Source: Tomitella cavernea (GTDB taxonomy: Bacteria; Actinomycetota; Actinomycetes; Mycobacteriales; Mycobacteriaceae). From it: a stretch of DNA of 64,000 nucleotides. Below are positions 53,109-61,378 of this stretch, piece by piece. Positions within the stretch are counted from its first letter, which is position 1. Every line of letters begins with the position of its first letter. The notes under the pieces were generated by a model. The model ran no database searches. It worked only from the letters and a program-made list of their open reading frames with translations, and was not told the DNA's origin. Location of the stretch: NCBI RefSeq assembly GCF_016599145.1, contig NZ_JAENKO010000003.1, positions 1 through 64,000 of the forward strand, in the 5' to 3' direction. The position numbers and the translations under genes are program-made.

Positions 53109-55199
53109 GTGACGGCGACCACCAGCGACGACCATCCGGCCGGCGCCACCGACAGCGGCGGCGCCGGTACTGCCGGTGCGCCCTCCGCGTCCCCGCCGCA
53201 TCGCGGGGACGCTCCCGTGCGGGGCGCGCTCGGCTCGCTCGCGGGCGCGGGGATCGTCGCGGCCGCCGTCACCGGCGCCGGCCTCGTCGTCATCGACCGC
53301 ACCAACCTGCCCGCGTTCACCACCTCCAACATGGCGCAGGCGCTCACCACGCTGCTCCAGGTGGCCGCCCTGCTGGTGGTCACTGCGGGCGTGCTGCTGC
53401 TGCGGCGCGACGTGCGCAGCCGCGGCGGCCGGCTGCTCTCCTGGGCCGGACTGTCCGCGTTCGCCACCGTGACGCTCGCGGTGCCGCTGTCCGCCACCCG
53501 CCTGTACCTGTTCGGCATCTCCGTCGACCAGGAGTTCCGCACGCAGTTCCTCACGCGTATGACGGCGACGGCCGGGCTGCACGACATGAACTACGCGGAC
53601 CTGCCCTCCTACTACCCGGCCGGCTGGTTCTGGGTGGGCGGCCGGCTCGCCGACCTGCTCGACATGCCCGGCTGGGAGTTCTACAAGCCGTACGCCATCG
53701 GTTCGCTCGCGGTGGCGATCGTCGTGGCCGCCGCGCTGTGGTCCCGCCTCATCCGCGCCGACCTGGCCGTCATGATCGCCACGGCGCAGGCGGCGATCGT
53801 GCTGGCCTACGGCTCGCCGGAGGCCTACGGCGCCATCGTCGCCGTGCTCATCCCCCCGGTGATGGTCCTCGCCTGGTCGGGCCTGCGGGCGTCGCTGCGC
53901 CCGGGCGCCCGCCGCCGCACCGGATGGGCGGCGGTGATCGCCACCGGGGTGTTCCTCGGCGTCTCCGCCTGCATGTACACGCTGTACACGGCGTTCGCCG
54001 CCTTCGCGGTGGTGCTCATGGCGCTGGCGGCCGCGGTCGCCACGGCCTATCGGCACGCGCACGCGGCCGGCCGGGACGCGAGCACTGGAGGCCCCGGCAC
54101 TGCTGCGATTCCTTTGTGGCGCCGCATGCTGGCCCCCGCTGCCCTGCGCACTTCAGTGTCGCCGCTGGTGCGGCTCGCCGCGGCCGGGGTCGTCGCGGGG
54201 CTCATCGCCCTGATCGTGTGGGCCCCCTACCTGGTGCGGATGCTCGACCACCCCACAGTCGACTCGACCGCCATGCACTACCTTCCCGAGTCCGGCGCGC
54301 TGCTCCCGCTGCCGATGTTCAACGTGAGCCTGCTGGGCGCGCTGACGCTGCTGGGCCTGCTGTGGACCGTCCTGAAGTTCCGCTCTTCAGTGCGGGCCCA
54401 GGCGCTGGGCATCGCGGTCGCGGCGATCTACCTGTGGACGCTGCTGTCGATGGCGTGGACGGTTCTCGGCTCGACGCTGCTCAGTTTCCGCCTCGAGCCT
54501 GTGCTGCTGCTGCTGCTCGGCGCAGCGGGCGTGTTCGCCGTCGTCGACATCGCCCGTTGGACCGTCGCCCGGGCCCGCCTGTACCAGCCGGCCGCCGTCG
54601 CCGCGGTGCGCGCGCGCCGCACCCGCACCGTGATCACCGTGCTCGGCATCGTCGCGGCCATCATGTTCGCCCAGAACATCCCGCACGTGCTGCAGACAGA
54701 GATCTCCGTCGCGTACTCCGACACCGACGGCTACGGCGAACGCGCCGACCGGTACCCGCCGGGCGCCGCCGCCTACTTCGACGAGGTCGACGCCGCGATC
54801 ATGGACCGGGTCGACACACCACGCGACGACACCGTCGTGCTCACCACCGATTTCCCGTTCCTCAGCTACTACCCGTACCTGGGGTTCCAGGCGATCACGT
54901 CGCACTATGCCAACCCGCTGGGCGACTTCGCCGCGCGCACCGACGCGATCAAGCAGTGGTCCCGGGCGGACAGTTCCGCGGAGCTCATCAGCGAACTCGA
55001 CTCCGTCCCGTGGCGGCCGCCACAGGCGTTCATCATGCGCAGCTCCGCCGACGGCTACACCCTCCGCCTGTCCGCGGACGTCTACCCCAACGACCCCAAC
55101 GTCAAGGTTTTCACCGTGACGTTCCCCCGCGCACTCTTCGACAGCCCGGAGTTCACTACGACGGAGATCGGACCGTTCACCGTCATCGTGAGGAAATGA
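53109..55199 (+). CDS. aftA: Arabinofuranosyltransferase AftA
   Basis: Adds the first arabinofuranose to galactan using decaprenyl-phosphoarabinose. 696 residues from a GTG 4 bases after the dprE2 stop. GT-C polytopic protein: about eleven transmembrane helices, acidic loop VDQEFRTQFLTRM after the second or third helix, the MNYADLPSYYPAGWFWVGGR motif, and a soluble C-terminal domain from about 510. Position and size match Rv3792. Confidence 0.95.
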   Translation: MTATTSDDHPAGATDSGGAGTAGAPSASPPHRGDAPVRGALGSLAGAGIVAAAVTGAGLVVIDRTNLPAFTTSNMAQALTTLLQVAALLVVTAGVLLLRRDVRSRGGRLLSWAGLSAFATVTLAVPLSATRLYLFGISVDQEFRTQFLTRMTATAGLHDMNYADLPSYYPAGWFWVGGRLADLLDMPGWEFYKPYAIGSLAVAIVVAAALWSRLIRADLAVMIATAQAAIVLAYGSPEAYGAIVAVLIPPVMVLAWSGLRASLRPGARRRTGWAAVIATGVFLGVSACMYTLYTAFAAFAVVLMALAAAVATAYRHAHAAGRDASTGGPGTAAIPLWRRMLAPAALRTSVSPLVRLAAAGVVAGLIALIVWAPYLVRMLDHPTVDSTAMHYLPESGALLPLPMFNVSLLGALTLLGLLWTVLKFRSSVRAQALGIAVAAIYLWTLLSMAWTVLGSTLLSFRLEPVLLLLLGAAGVFAVVDIARWTVARARLYQPAAVAAVRARRTRTVITVLGIVAAIMFAQNIPHVLQTEISVAYSDTDGYGERADRYPPGAAAYFDEVDAAIMDRVDTPRDDTVVLTTDFPFLSYYPYLGFQAITSHYANPLGDFAARTDAIKQWSRADSSAELISELDSVPWRPPQAFIMRSSADGYTLRLSADVYPNDPNVKVFTVTFPRALFDSPEFTTTEIGPFTVIVRK

Positions 55200-55258
55200 C
55201 CGTTCAACCCCCTGAGCCGGCCCGCACCACCGCGGGGTCCGCGCCGTTTCAGGCCGAC

Positions 55259-55264
55259 TAGGAT
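55259..55264 (+). promoter_or_regulatory. Candidate internal -10 before emb
   Basis: TAGGAT lies 8 bases before the emb GTG (55273) in the 73-base gap after aftA. It could give a leaderless emb transcript in addition to read-through. Confidence 0.4.
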
Positions 55265-55272
55265 GCCAGGAC

Positions 55273-58200
55273 GTGCCCACTGCCGTGACCGATAATGACA
55301 AGCCGCCCAGCGACGATCCGCGCGCCGACGCGCGCCGACGACTGCGCATCGCCAGGCTCCTCGCAGCGGTCACGGGGCTCGCGGGCTTCGTGCTCGCCCT
55401 GCTCATCCCGCTGCTGCCGGTCACGCAGACGACGGTGCACCTGAACTGGCCGCAGAATTCCTCGCTGAACCCGGTGAGCGCGCCCGCCGTCGGCTACCAG
55501 CCCATCACGCTCGACGCGACGATCCCATGCACCGCGATCGCCGACCTCGCCGAACGCGACGGCACCGCGGTGGCGCTGTCCACCGCACCCGCTTCGGCGG
55601 GCGAGGACGCGCACGCGCGCGGACTGTTCGTCACGGTCGACGACGGCTCGGTGCAGGTCCGCACCCGCAACCACCTGGTCGTCCAGGCGCCGGTCGACGC
55701 CGTCGCAGCGCCGGGGGCCTGCTCCGAGCTGCACATCGACTCGAACCCCGAGCGCACCGTGGGGACATTCACCGGGCTGACGAACGCGGACGGGGCGCCG
55801 GTCAGCGGCACGGTGTCCGGCGACGTGCGCCCGCAGATCGTCGGCGTGTACACCGACATGACCGGCGCGGTGCCCCAGGGCCTGCACTTCGACGCCGAGA
55901 TCGACAGCCGCTACTCCACCACGCCTACCCTGCTCAAGGGCCTCGCGATGATCTTCGCCGTGGCGCTGACGATCTCGTCGCTGGTGGCGTTGAGCCGCTT
56001 CGACGCCGTGGACGGCCGCAAGCACCGGCGGTTCCTGCCGTCGCGTTGGTGGCGCTTCGACCTCAAGGACCTGCTCGTCATCGGCGTGCTCGTGATCTGG
56101 CACTTCATCGGCGCCAACACCGCCGACGACGGCTACATCATGACGATGGCGCGGGCCGCAGAGCACTCCGGCTACATGTCGAACTACTACCGGTGGTTCG
56201 CCGCCCCGGAAGCCCCGTTCGGCATGTCGTACTACATGTTCACGGCGCTCTCGCACATCTCCACGGCCAGCCCGCTGCTGCGCCTGCCAGCGCTCATCGC
56301 CGGGATCCTGTGCTGGATGGTCATCAGCCGGGAGGTGATCCCACGCCTGGGACGGCTTGCGCGGCGGCGCAGCCTCGTCACGTGGACGGCGGGCCTGGTG
56401 TTCCTGGCGTTCTGGATGCCGTTCAACAACGGCCTGCGCCCCGAGCCCTACATCGCGCTCGGTGCGCTGCTCACCTGGTGCTCGGTGGAGCGCGCGATCG
56501 CCACCCGCCGCGTGCTGCCCATCGCGGCCGCGCTGCTCATCGCCGCGTTCACGCTGTCCGTCGGTCCGACGGGCACCATCTGCATCGCCGCGCTCATCGC
56601 CGGCTCGCGCCCGATGCTGCAGATCATCATCAGACGCGCCAAACAGGTGGGCTGGCTGGCTACGCTGGGGCCGCTGCTGGCCTCGGGCACCGTGGTGCTG
56701 GTCCTCGTCTTCGGCGACACCACCATCAAGTCCGTGCTGCAGGCGACGAACATGAAGACCGACCTCGGCCCGTCCGAGGAGTGGTACATGGAGTACCTGC
56801 GGTACGAGGCGCTGATGACGTTCTCGCCGGACGGCTCCGTCGCCCGTCGGTTCGCCGTGTTCTCGATGCTGCTGTGCCTGATCGTCTGCGCGGCGATGCT
56901 CTACCGCAAGCGCGCCATCCCCGGGGTGTCGCTGGGGCCGAGCCGCCGCATCGTCGGCATCACCGCGATGTCGTTGGCCCTGATGATGTTCAACCCCACC
57001 AAGTGGAGCCACCACTTCGGCGTGTACGCGGGCCTGGCGGGGGCGCTGGCGGCGCTGACGACGTTGGCCATCCTCTCGTCGGCACTGCGATCCGGGCGCA
57101 ACCGCGCGCTGTTCGTGGCCGCGCTGATGTTCGTGATGGCGATCAGCTTCGAATCGTCGAACAGCTGGTGGTACGTCTCCAACTACGGCATCCCGTGGGG
57201 CGGCGAGAAGCCTCAGCTGGCCGGGATCGCCTTCGCCCAGGTCTTCATCGCGCTCACCGTGATCTCACTGCTGGTGGCGCTGTACCTGCACTACCGCGAG
57301 CCGTACATACTCGCCGCACGAGAACGGGGCGAAAAGCCCCGGACACGCCGGCTGCTGCGCGGCAGGCTCGACGGGCTCCTCGCCGCGCCGCTGACGGTGA
57401 CGGCCGCGTTCATGGTGCTCCTCGAGACGCTGTCGATGGCCGCCGGGATGGCCATCCAATACCCCGCGTACACCGTCGGCAAAGGCAACCTGCGCGCGCT
57501 TACAGGCAACCCCTGCGCGCAGGGCGACCAGATCCTGGTCGAGCCGGACGCCAACGCCGGCATGCTCACGCCCATCGGCGCCGCACCGGCCGTCGCGCTC
57601 GGCGGATTCCTCAACGAGAATTTCGGGCCCAACGGCATCCCCACCGACCTCACCTCGGACAAGGAGTACGTGCAGCCGGGGGTGGTCGGCACCGGTGAGC
57701 AGTCCAACACCAAGTCCAACAGCGCCGGCACCGGCGGCGGCCTCATCGACGAGCCTGGCATCAACGGCTCGCTGGCGCGGCTGCCCTTCGGCCTCGACCC
57801 GGACACGACGCCGGTCATCGGCAGCTTCCACACCGCCGACCAGCCCATCTCGCACGCGGTGTCGTCCTGGTACCGGCTGCCTCCGCGGGCCGACGACCAG
57901 TTGCTGGTGATCTCCGCCGCCGGGCGCATCAACCCCGCGAACTTCCAGGTGCTCTTCGGCACCACGAATCCGGAAGGCGCCGTCACCGCCGTCGGTTCGC
58001 CCATCGCGATGATGGACACCGGCCCGGATCCGTCGTGGCGCAACCTCCGGCTGCCCATGGAACGCGCACCCCGGGGGGCCGACGCGGTGCAGATCCTCGC
58101 GTACGACTCCAACCCGGCGCTCAACGAGTGGCTGGCGTTCACGCCGCCGCGCATAGCGCAGCTCGAGACGATGCAGAGCTACATCGGATCGACCACCCCC

Positions 58201-58554
58201 GTGCTGCTGGACTGGGCGGTGGCGCTGGCCTTCCCGTGCCTGCGGCCGTTCAAGCACCTCAACGGTATCGCGGAAATCCCGAAGTTCCGCGTACTGCCGG
58301 ACAGGGGCCTCGCCGTGAGCTCCACCAACACTTGGCAGGACGCCTACGGCGGTGGCCCGCTCGGCTGGACCGAGCTGCTGCTCACCGCGGAGACGGTGCC
58401 CGCGTACCAGGACAACGACTGGGGCCGAGACTGGGGCTCGCTCGAGAAGTTCTCGCTGCGGGTGCCGGACAGCACCGTCGCGGAGCTGGACCTGGGCACC
58501 GCGACCCGCTCCGGGCTCTGGTCGCCGGGACCGATCCGGCACGGCTGGGGCTGA
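55273..58554 (+). CDS. emb: Arabinosyltransferase Emb
   Basis: Polymerises arabinan from decaprenyl-phosphoarabinose. 1093 residues from a GTG. GT-C enzyme: N-terminal helix, extracellular jelly-roll domain (about 40-215), membrane core with catalytic NTADDGYIMTMAR (D285, D286) and the C-terminal carbohydrate-binding domain. M302 in SGYMSNYYRWF corresponds to the ethambutol-resistance residue 306 of M. tuberculosis EmbB. Mycobacteria carry embC-embA-embB in tandem; here one copy is followed directly by a terminator and marR. Confidence 0.95.
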   Translation: MPTAVTDNDKPPSDDPRADARRRLRIARLLAAVTGLAGFVLALLIPLLPVTQTTVHLNWPQNSSLNPVSAPAVGYQPITLDATIPCTAIADLAERDGTAVALSTAPASAGEDAHARGLFVTVDDGSVQVRTRNHLVVQAPVDAVAAPGACSELHIDSNPERTVGTFTGLTNADGAPVSGTVSGDVRPQIVGVYTDMTGAVPQGLHFDAEIDSRYSTTPTLLKGLAMIFAVALTISSLVALSRFDAVDGRKHRRFLPSRWWRFDLKDLLVIGVLVIWHFIGANTADDGYIMTMARAAEHSGYMSNYYRWFAAPEAPFGMSYYMFTALSHISTASPLLRLPALIAGILCWMVISREVIPRLGRLARRRSLVTWTAGLVFLAFWMPFNNGLRPEPYIALGALLTWCSVERAIATRRVLPIAAALLIAAFTLSVGPTGTICIAALIAGSRPMLQIIIRRAKQVGWLATLGPLLASGTVVLVLVFGDTTIKSVLQATNMKTDLGPSEEWYMEYLRYEALMTFSPDGSVARRFAVFSMLLCLIVCAAMLYRKRAIPGVSLGPSRRIVGITAMSLALMMFNPTKWSHHFGVYAGLAGALAALTTLAILSSALRSGRNRALFVAALMFVMAISFESSNSWWYVSNYGIPWGGEKPQLAGIAFAQVFIALTVISLLVALYLHYREPYILAARERGEKPRTRRLLRGRLDGLLAAPLTVTAAFMVLLETLSMAAGMAIQYPAYTVGKGNLRALTGNPCAQGDQILVEPDANAGMLTPIGAAPAVALGGFLNENFGPNGIPTDLTSDKEYVQPGVVGTGEQSNTKSNSAGTGGGLIDEPGINGSLARLPFGLDPDTTPVIGSFHTADQPISHAVSSWYRLPPRADDQLLVISAAGRINPANFQVLFGTTNPEGAVTAVGSPIAMMDTGPDPSWRNLRLPMERAPRGADAVQILAYDSNPALNEWLAFTPPRIAQLETMQSYIGSTTPVLLDWAVALAFPCLRPFKHLNGIAEIPKFRVLPDRGLAVSSTNTWQDAYGGGPLGWTELLLTAETVPAYQDNDWGRDWGSLEKFSLRVPDSTVAELDLGTATRSGLWSPGPIRHGWG

Positions 58555-58566
58555 GCCGGCCCCCGC

Positions 58567-58610
58567 GTGCACCGCCCCGCGCCCTGGGAACGGGGTGCGG
58601 GGCGGTGCAC
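58567..58610. terminator. Bidirectional terminator between emb and marR
   Basis: 58567-58580 pairs with 58597-58610 (14 bp) between two convergent genes. Confidence 0.85.
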
Positions 58611-58620
58611 GTCGGGCCCG

Positions 58621-59127
58621 TCAGACGATGCGTTCGACAGTGTCGTTGAGCCGCCGGCCGATCCGGATCAGCTCACCGAGCTGCGTGCGGGTGAGCTTGT
58701 CCACCACCAGACGGCGCACGTTCTCCACGTACCCCGGCGCCGCCTGCACCACCACGTCGTGACCTGCGTCGGTGAGGCGCGCGAAGGTGACGCGCCGGTC
58801 CTCGGGACACGGATGGCGCTCCACCCACCCTCGGTCCTGCAGACGCTTGACCACGTGGGAAAGTCGCGACAGCGAACCCCCCGCCAGCGTCGCGAGAGTG
58901 CTCATGCGCAGGCTCCGGTCCTGCGCCTCCGAGAGCCGGGAGAGCACCTCGTACTCGAAGTGCGTGAGGTGCGAATCACGCAGGAGCTGTGCATCCAGCT
59001 CACCGGGCAGGTGCATCATCAGCATGGCCACCTGGACCCACGCCTCTAGCTCCTCGGGGTCGAGCCAGCGTGGCTCTCCAGTCCCCGACCGGGCCGTCCC
59101 CGCGTCCTGCCGCTCCGTGTGCTCCAC
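58621..59127 (-). CDS. MarR-family transcriptional regulator
   Basis: 168 residues from an ATG at 59127. Winged helix with LTHFEYEVLSRLSEA, LRMSTLATLAGGSLSRLSHVVKRLQDRGWVERHPCPEDRRVTFARLT (wing). Divergent from the DoxX gene and probably controls it through the repeats at 59151-59203. Confidence 0.92.
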   Translation of the reverse strand: MEHTERQDAGTARSGTGEPRWLDPEELEAWVQVAMLMMHLPGELDAQLLRDSHLTHFEYEVLSRLSEAQDRSLRMSTLATLAGGSLSRLSHVVKRLQDRGWVERHPCPEDRRVTFARLTDAGHDVVVQAAPGYVENVRRLVVDKLTRTQLGELIRIGRRLNDTVERIV

Positions 59128-59150
59128 GGGCCCAGGCTACGTCGCATCAC

Positions 59151-59203
59151 TTGACGCTTCAAGTTTCAAGCCCTACGCTCACCCTAGTTAGATGAAGCAT
59201 CAA
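59151..59203. promoter_or_regulatory. Paired MarR-type operator sequences
   Basis: TTGACGCTTCA (59151-59161) recurs as its near reverse complement TGAAGCATCAA (59193-59203), with a further TTTCAAG half-site between. Lies between the divergent marR and doxX genes. Confidence 0.55.
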
Positions 59204-59277
59204 CCAATTCACGGCGTGCCACCGCGGAGTCGTCGGCTCCACCCCCGCCGGACCGAAACGTGAGGGGATCCACCTCC

Positions 59278-59730
59278 ATGAACCGACCCACCGGCTCCAT
59301 CCGATCGATCGGCCTGTTGCTCGCCCGCGTGGGCATCGGCGCAGTCTTCCTCGCCCACGGGCTGCAGAAGCTCAACACCTGGGGGCACGCGGGCACCGCC
59401 GCGGCTTTCGACACCATGGGGGCGCCCCTGCCGGACGTGTCGGCATACCTGGCCACGTGGGTGGAGATCCTCGGCGGCGCGGCGCTCATCGCGGGGCTGC
59501 TCGTGCCGCTTGCCGGCATCCTGCTCGCCGTCGACATGATCGGCGCCATCCTCGTCGCACACATCGGCAACGGAATCTGGGTGGGCGACGGCGGATTCGA
59601 ACTCGCGCTCGCCCTGGGCGCGGGCGCGCTGGGGCTCGCGGTGGCCGGGCCCGGACGCATCAGCGTCGACGCGCTGCTGTTCTCGCGGGCGCGCGGACGG
59701 CTAGGCCGCGTCCTCGCCCCGGCCGTTTAG
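59278..59730 (+). CDS. DoxX-family membrane protein
   Basis: 150 residues from the ATG at 59278. Four transmembrane helices; RSIGLLLARVGIGAVFLAHGLQKL at the N-terminus is the DoxX signature. Family members in mycobacteria link to redox and thiol-stress protection; the role here is not defined. Divergent from its likely MarR regulator. Confidence 0.9.
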   Translation: MNRPTGSIRSIGLLLARVGIGAVFLAHGLQKLNTWGHAGTAAAFDTMGAPLPDVSAYLATWVEILGGAALIAGLLVPLAGILLAVDMIGAILVAHIGNGIWVGDGGFELALALGAGALGLAVAGPGRISVDALLFSRARGRLGRVLAPAV

Positions 59731-59753
59731 CGGCTGAGGACGCGCGCCGCAAA

Positions 59754-59797
59754 GGCGAATCGTGCCGTTCCGGACTACCGGAACGGCACGAATCGCC
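59754..59797. terminator. Bidirectional terminator between doxX and accD4
   Basis: A 20-bp perfect stem (59754-59773 with 59778-59797), 4-base loop, between convergent genes. Confidence 0.92.
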
Positions 59798-59829
59798 TGT
59801 CGAGTGTGTGGCAGGCCCGCCGTCTCCGC

Positions 59830-61374
59830 TTACACCGGCATGAGCTTGTGCTTGCGCTGCGGCTCGAGCACGTGCTTGTCACGCAGCAGCCGGAAGGCCT
59901 TGCGCAGCTCCAGCCGGGTGGACGAAGGTTCGATGACCCCGTCGATGTACCCGCGCTCGGCTGCCACATACGGGGTGGCGATGAACTCGTTGTACATCTT
60001 GATCAGCTGCGCCTTGAGCTCCTCGCCCTTGTCGCCGGCCGCCTCGATCTCGCGCTTGCGCAGCAGCGTCACCGCGCCTTCAGCCCCCATCACCGCGATG
60101 CGGGCGGTGGGCCAGGCGAAGTTGAGGTCGGCGCCGAGCTGCTTGCAGCCCATCACCGCGTAGCCGCCGCCGTACGCCTTGCGGATGACCACCGTCACCT
60201 TCGGCACCGTCGCCTCGACGAAGGAGAACAGGAACCGACCGCCGCGGCGGATGACGCCGATCCGCTCCTGCTCTGCGCCGGGCAGGAAGCCGGGAGTGTC
60301 GACGAGGAACACCAGCGGGATCGAGTACACGTCGCACAGCCGCACGAACCGGGTGGCCTTGTCCGCGGCCTCGGCGTCGAGGGCCCCGGACAGGAACATC
60401 GGCTGGTTGGCCACCACGCCCACCGGGGAGCCGTCGATGCGGGCGAACCCGGTGATGACGTTGTTCGCCGTCTGGGCCGCCATTTCGTGGAAGGCGCCGT
60501 CGTCGAAGATGCGCACGATGATGTCGTGCATGTCGTAGCCGGAGTTGTCGGCGTCCGGGATGATCGCGTCGAGCTCGAGGTCGCTGTCGGTGACCTCCGG
60601 CTCCAGCCCCGGGTTGACCACGGGCGGCTGCTCGAAGGCGTTGGACGGCATGTAGCTGAGGTACTCGCGCACCCACGCGAACGCCTCGGCCTCATCCTTG
60701 GCCACGTGGTGCACGTTGCCGTTCTTGAGCTGCTGGTAGGCCCCGCCGAGTTCCTCGAGGGTGATGTCCTCGCCTGTGACCGAGCGGATGACTTCGGGGC
60801 CGGTGACGAACATGTGCGACTCGGCCGTGGCCACCACGACGTCGGTGTTGATGGGCGAGTACACCGCGCCGCCGGCGCAGTTCCCCAGCATGATCGAGAT
60901 CTGCGGCACCACGCCCACCAGCTGCGCGTGCCGCGGGCCCATCTCGGCGTACCATGCCAGCGAGGTGACGGCGTCCTGCACGCGCGCGCCGCCCGAGTCG
61001 TTGATGCCGATCATGGGGCAGCCCACCTTGGCGGCGTGCTCCATGGTGGCCACCACCTTGCGGCCGAACGCCTCGCCGATGCTGCCGCCGAAGACGGTCT
61101 GGTCGTGCGAGAAGACCGCGACGGGCCGCCCCTCCACGGTGCCGTGCCCGGTGACGACGCCGTCGCCGAAGGGGTTGTCGGCGTTGCCGGGCGATTTCGC
61201 GAGCGCCCCGATCTCCTGGAAGGACCCGGGGTCCAGCAGCGATTCAATGCGCTGGCGCGCGCTGGGCCGGCCCGCCGCCCGGCGACGCTCGATGGCGCGA
61301 GGGCTGCCGGGCTCACGCGCCTTGTCGAGCTTCTCCCGCAGCTCGGCCAGCTTGTCCGCCGTCGTGGTCACCAC
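59830..61374 (-). CDS. accD4: Acyl-CoA carboxylase carboxyltransferase subunit AccD4
   Basis: Carboxylates the long-chain acyl-CoA that becomes the alpha branch of mycolic acid, together with AccA3, AccD5 and AccE elsewhere. 514 residues from a GTG at 61374, 7 bases after AAGGAG. Two crotonase-type halves: [14 protein letters not shown] and [12 protein letters not shown] in the first, [14 protein letters not shown] and [17 protein letters not shown] in the second. It starts 4 bases after the pks13 stop, the conserved pks13-accD4 order. Confidence 0.95.
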   Translation of the reverse strand: MVTTTADKLAELREKLDKAREPGSPRAIERRRAAGRPSARQRIESLLDPGSFQEIGALAKSPGNADNPFGDGVVTGHGTVEGRPVAVFSHDQTVFGGSIGEAFGRKVVATMEHAAKVGCPMIGINDSGGARVQDAVTSLAWYAEMGPRHAQLVGVVPQISIMLGNCAGGAVYSPINTDVVVATAESHMFVTGPEVIRSVTGEDITLEELGGAYQQLKNGNVHHVAKDEAEAFAWVREYLSYMPSNAFEQPPVVNPGLEPEVTDSDLELDAIIPDADNSGYDMHDIIVRIFDDGAFHEMAAQTANNVITGFARIDGSPVGVVANQPMFLSGALDAEAADKATRFVRLCDVYSIPLVFLVDTPGFLPGAEQERIGVIRRGGRFLFSFVEATVPKVTVVIRKAYGGGYAVMGCKQLGADLNFAWPTARIAVMGAEGAVTLLRKREIEAAGDKGEELKAQLIKMYNEFIATPYVAAERGYIDGVIEPSSTRLELRKAFRLLRDKHVLEPQRKHKLMPV

Positions 61375-61378
61375 TCGT

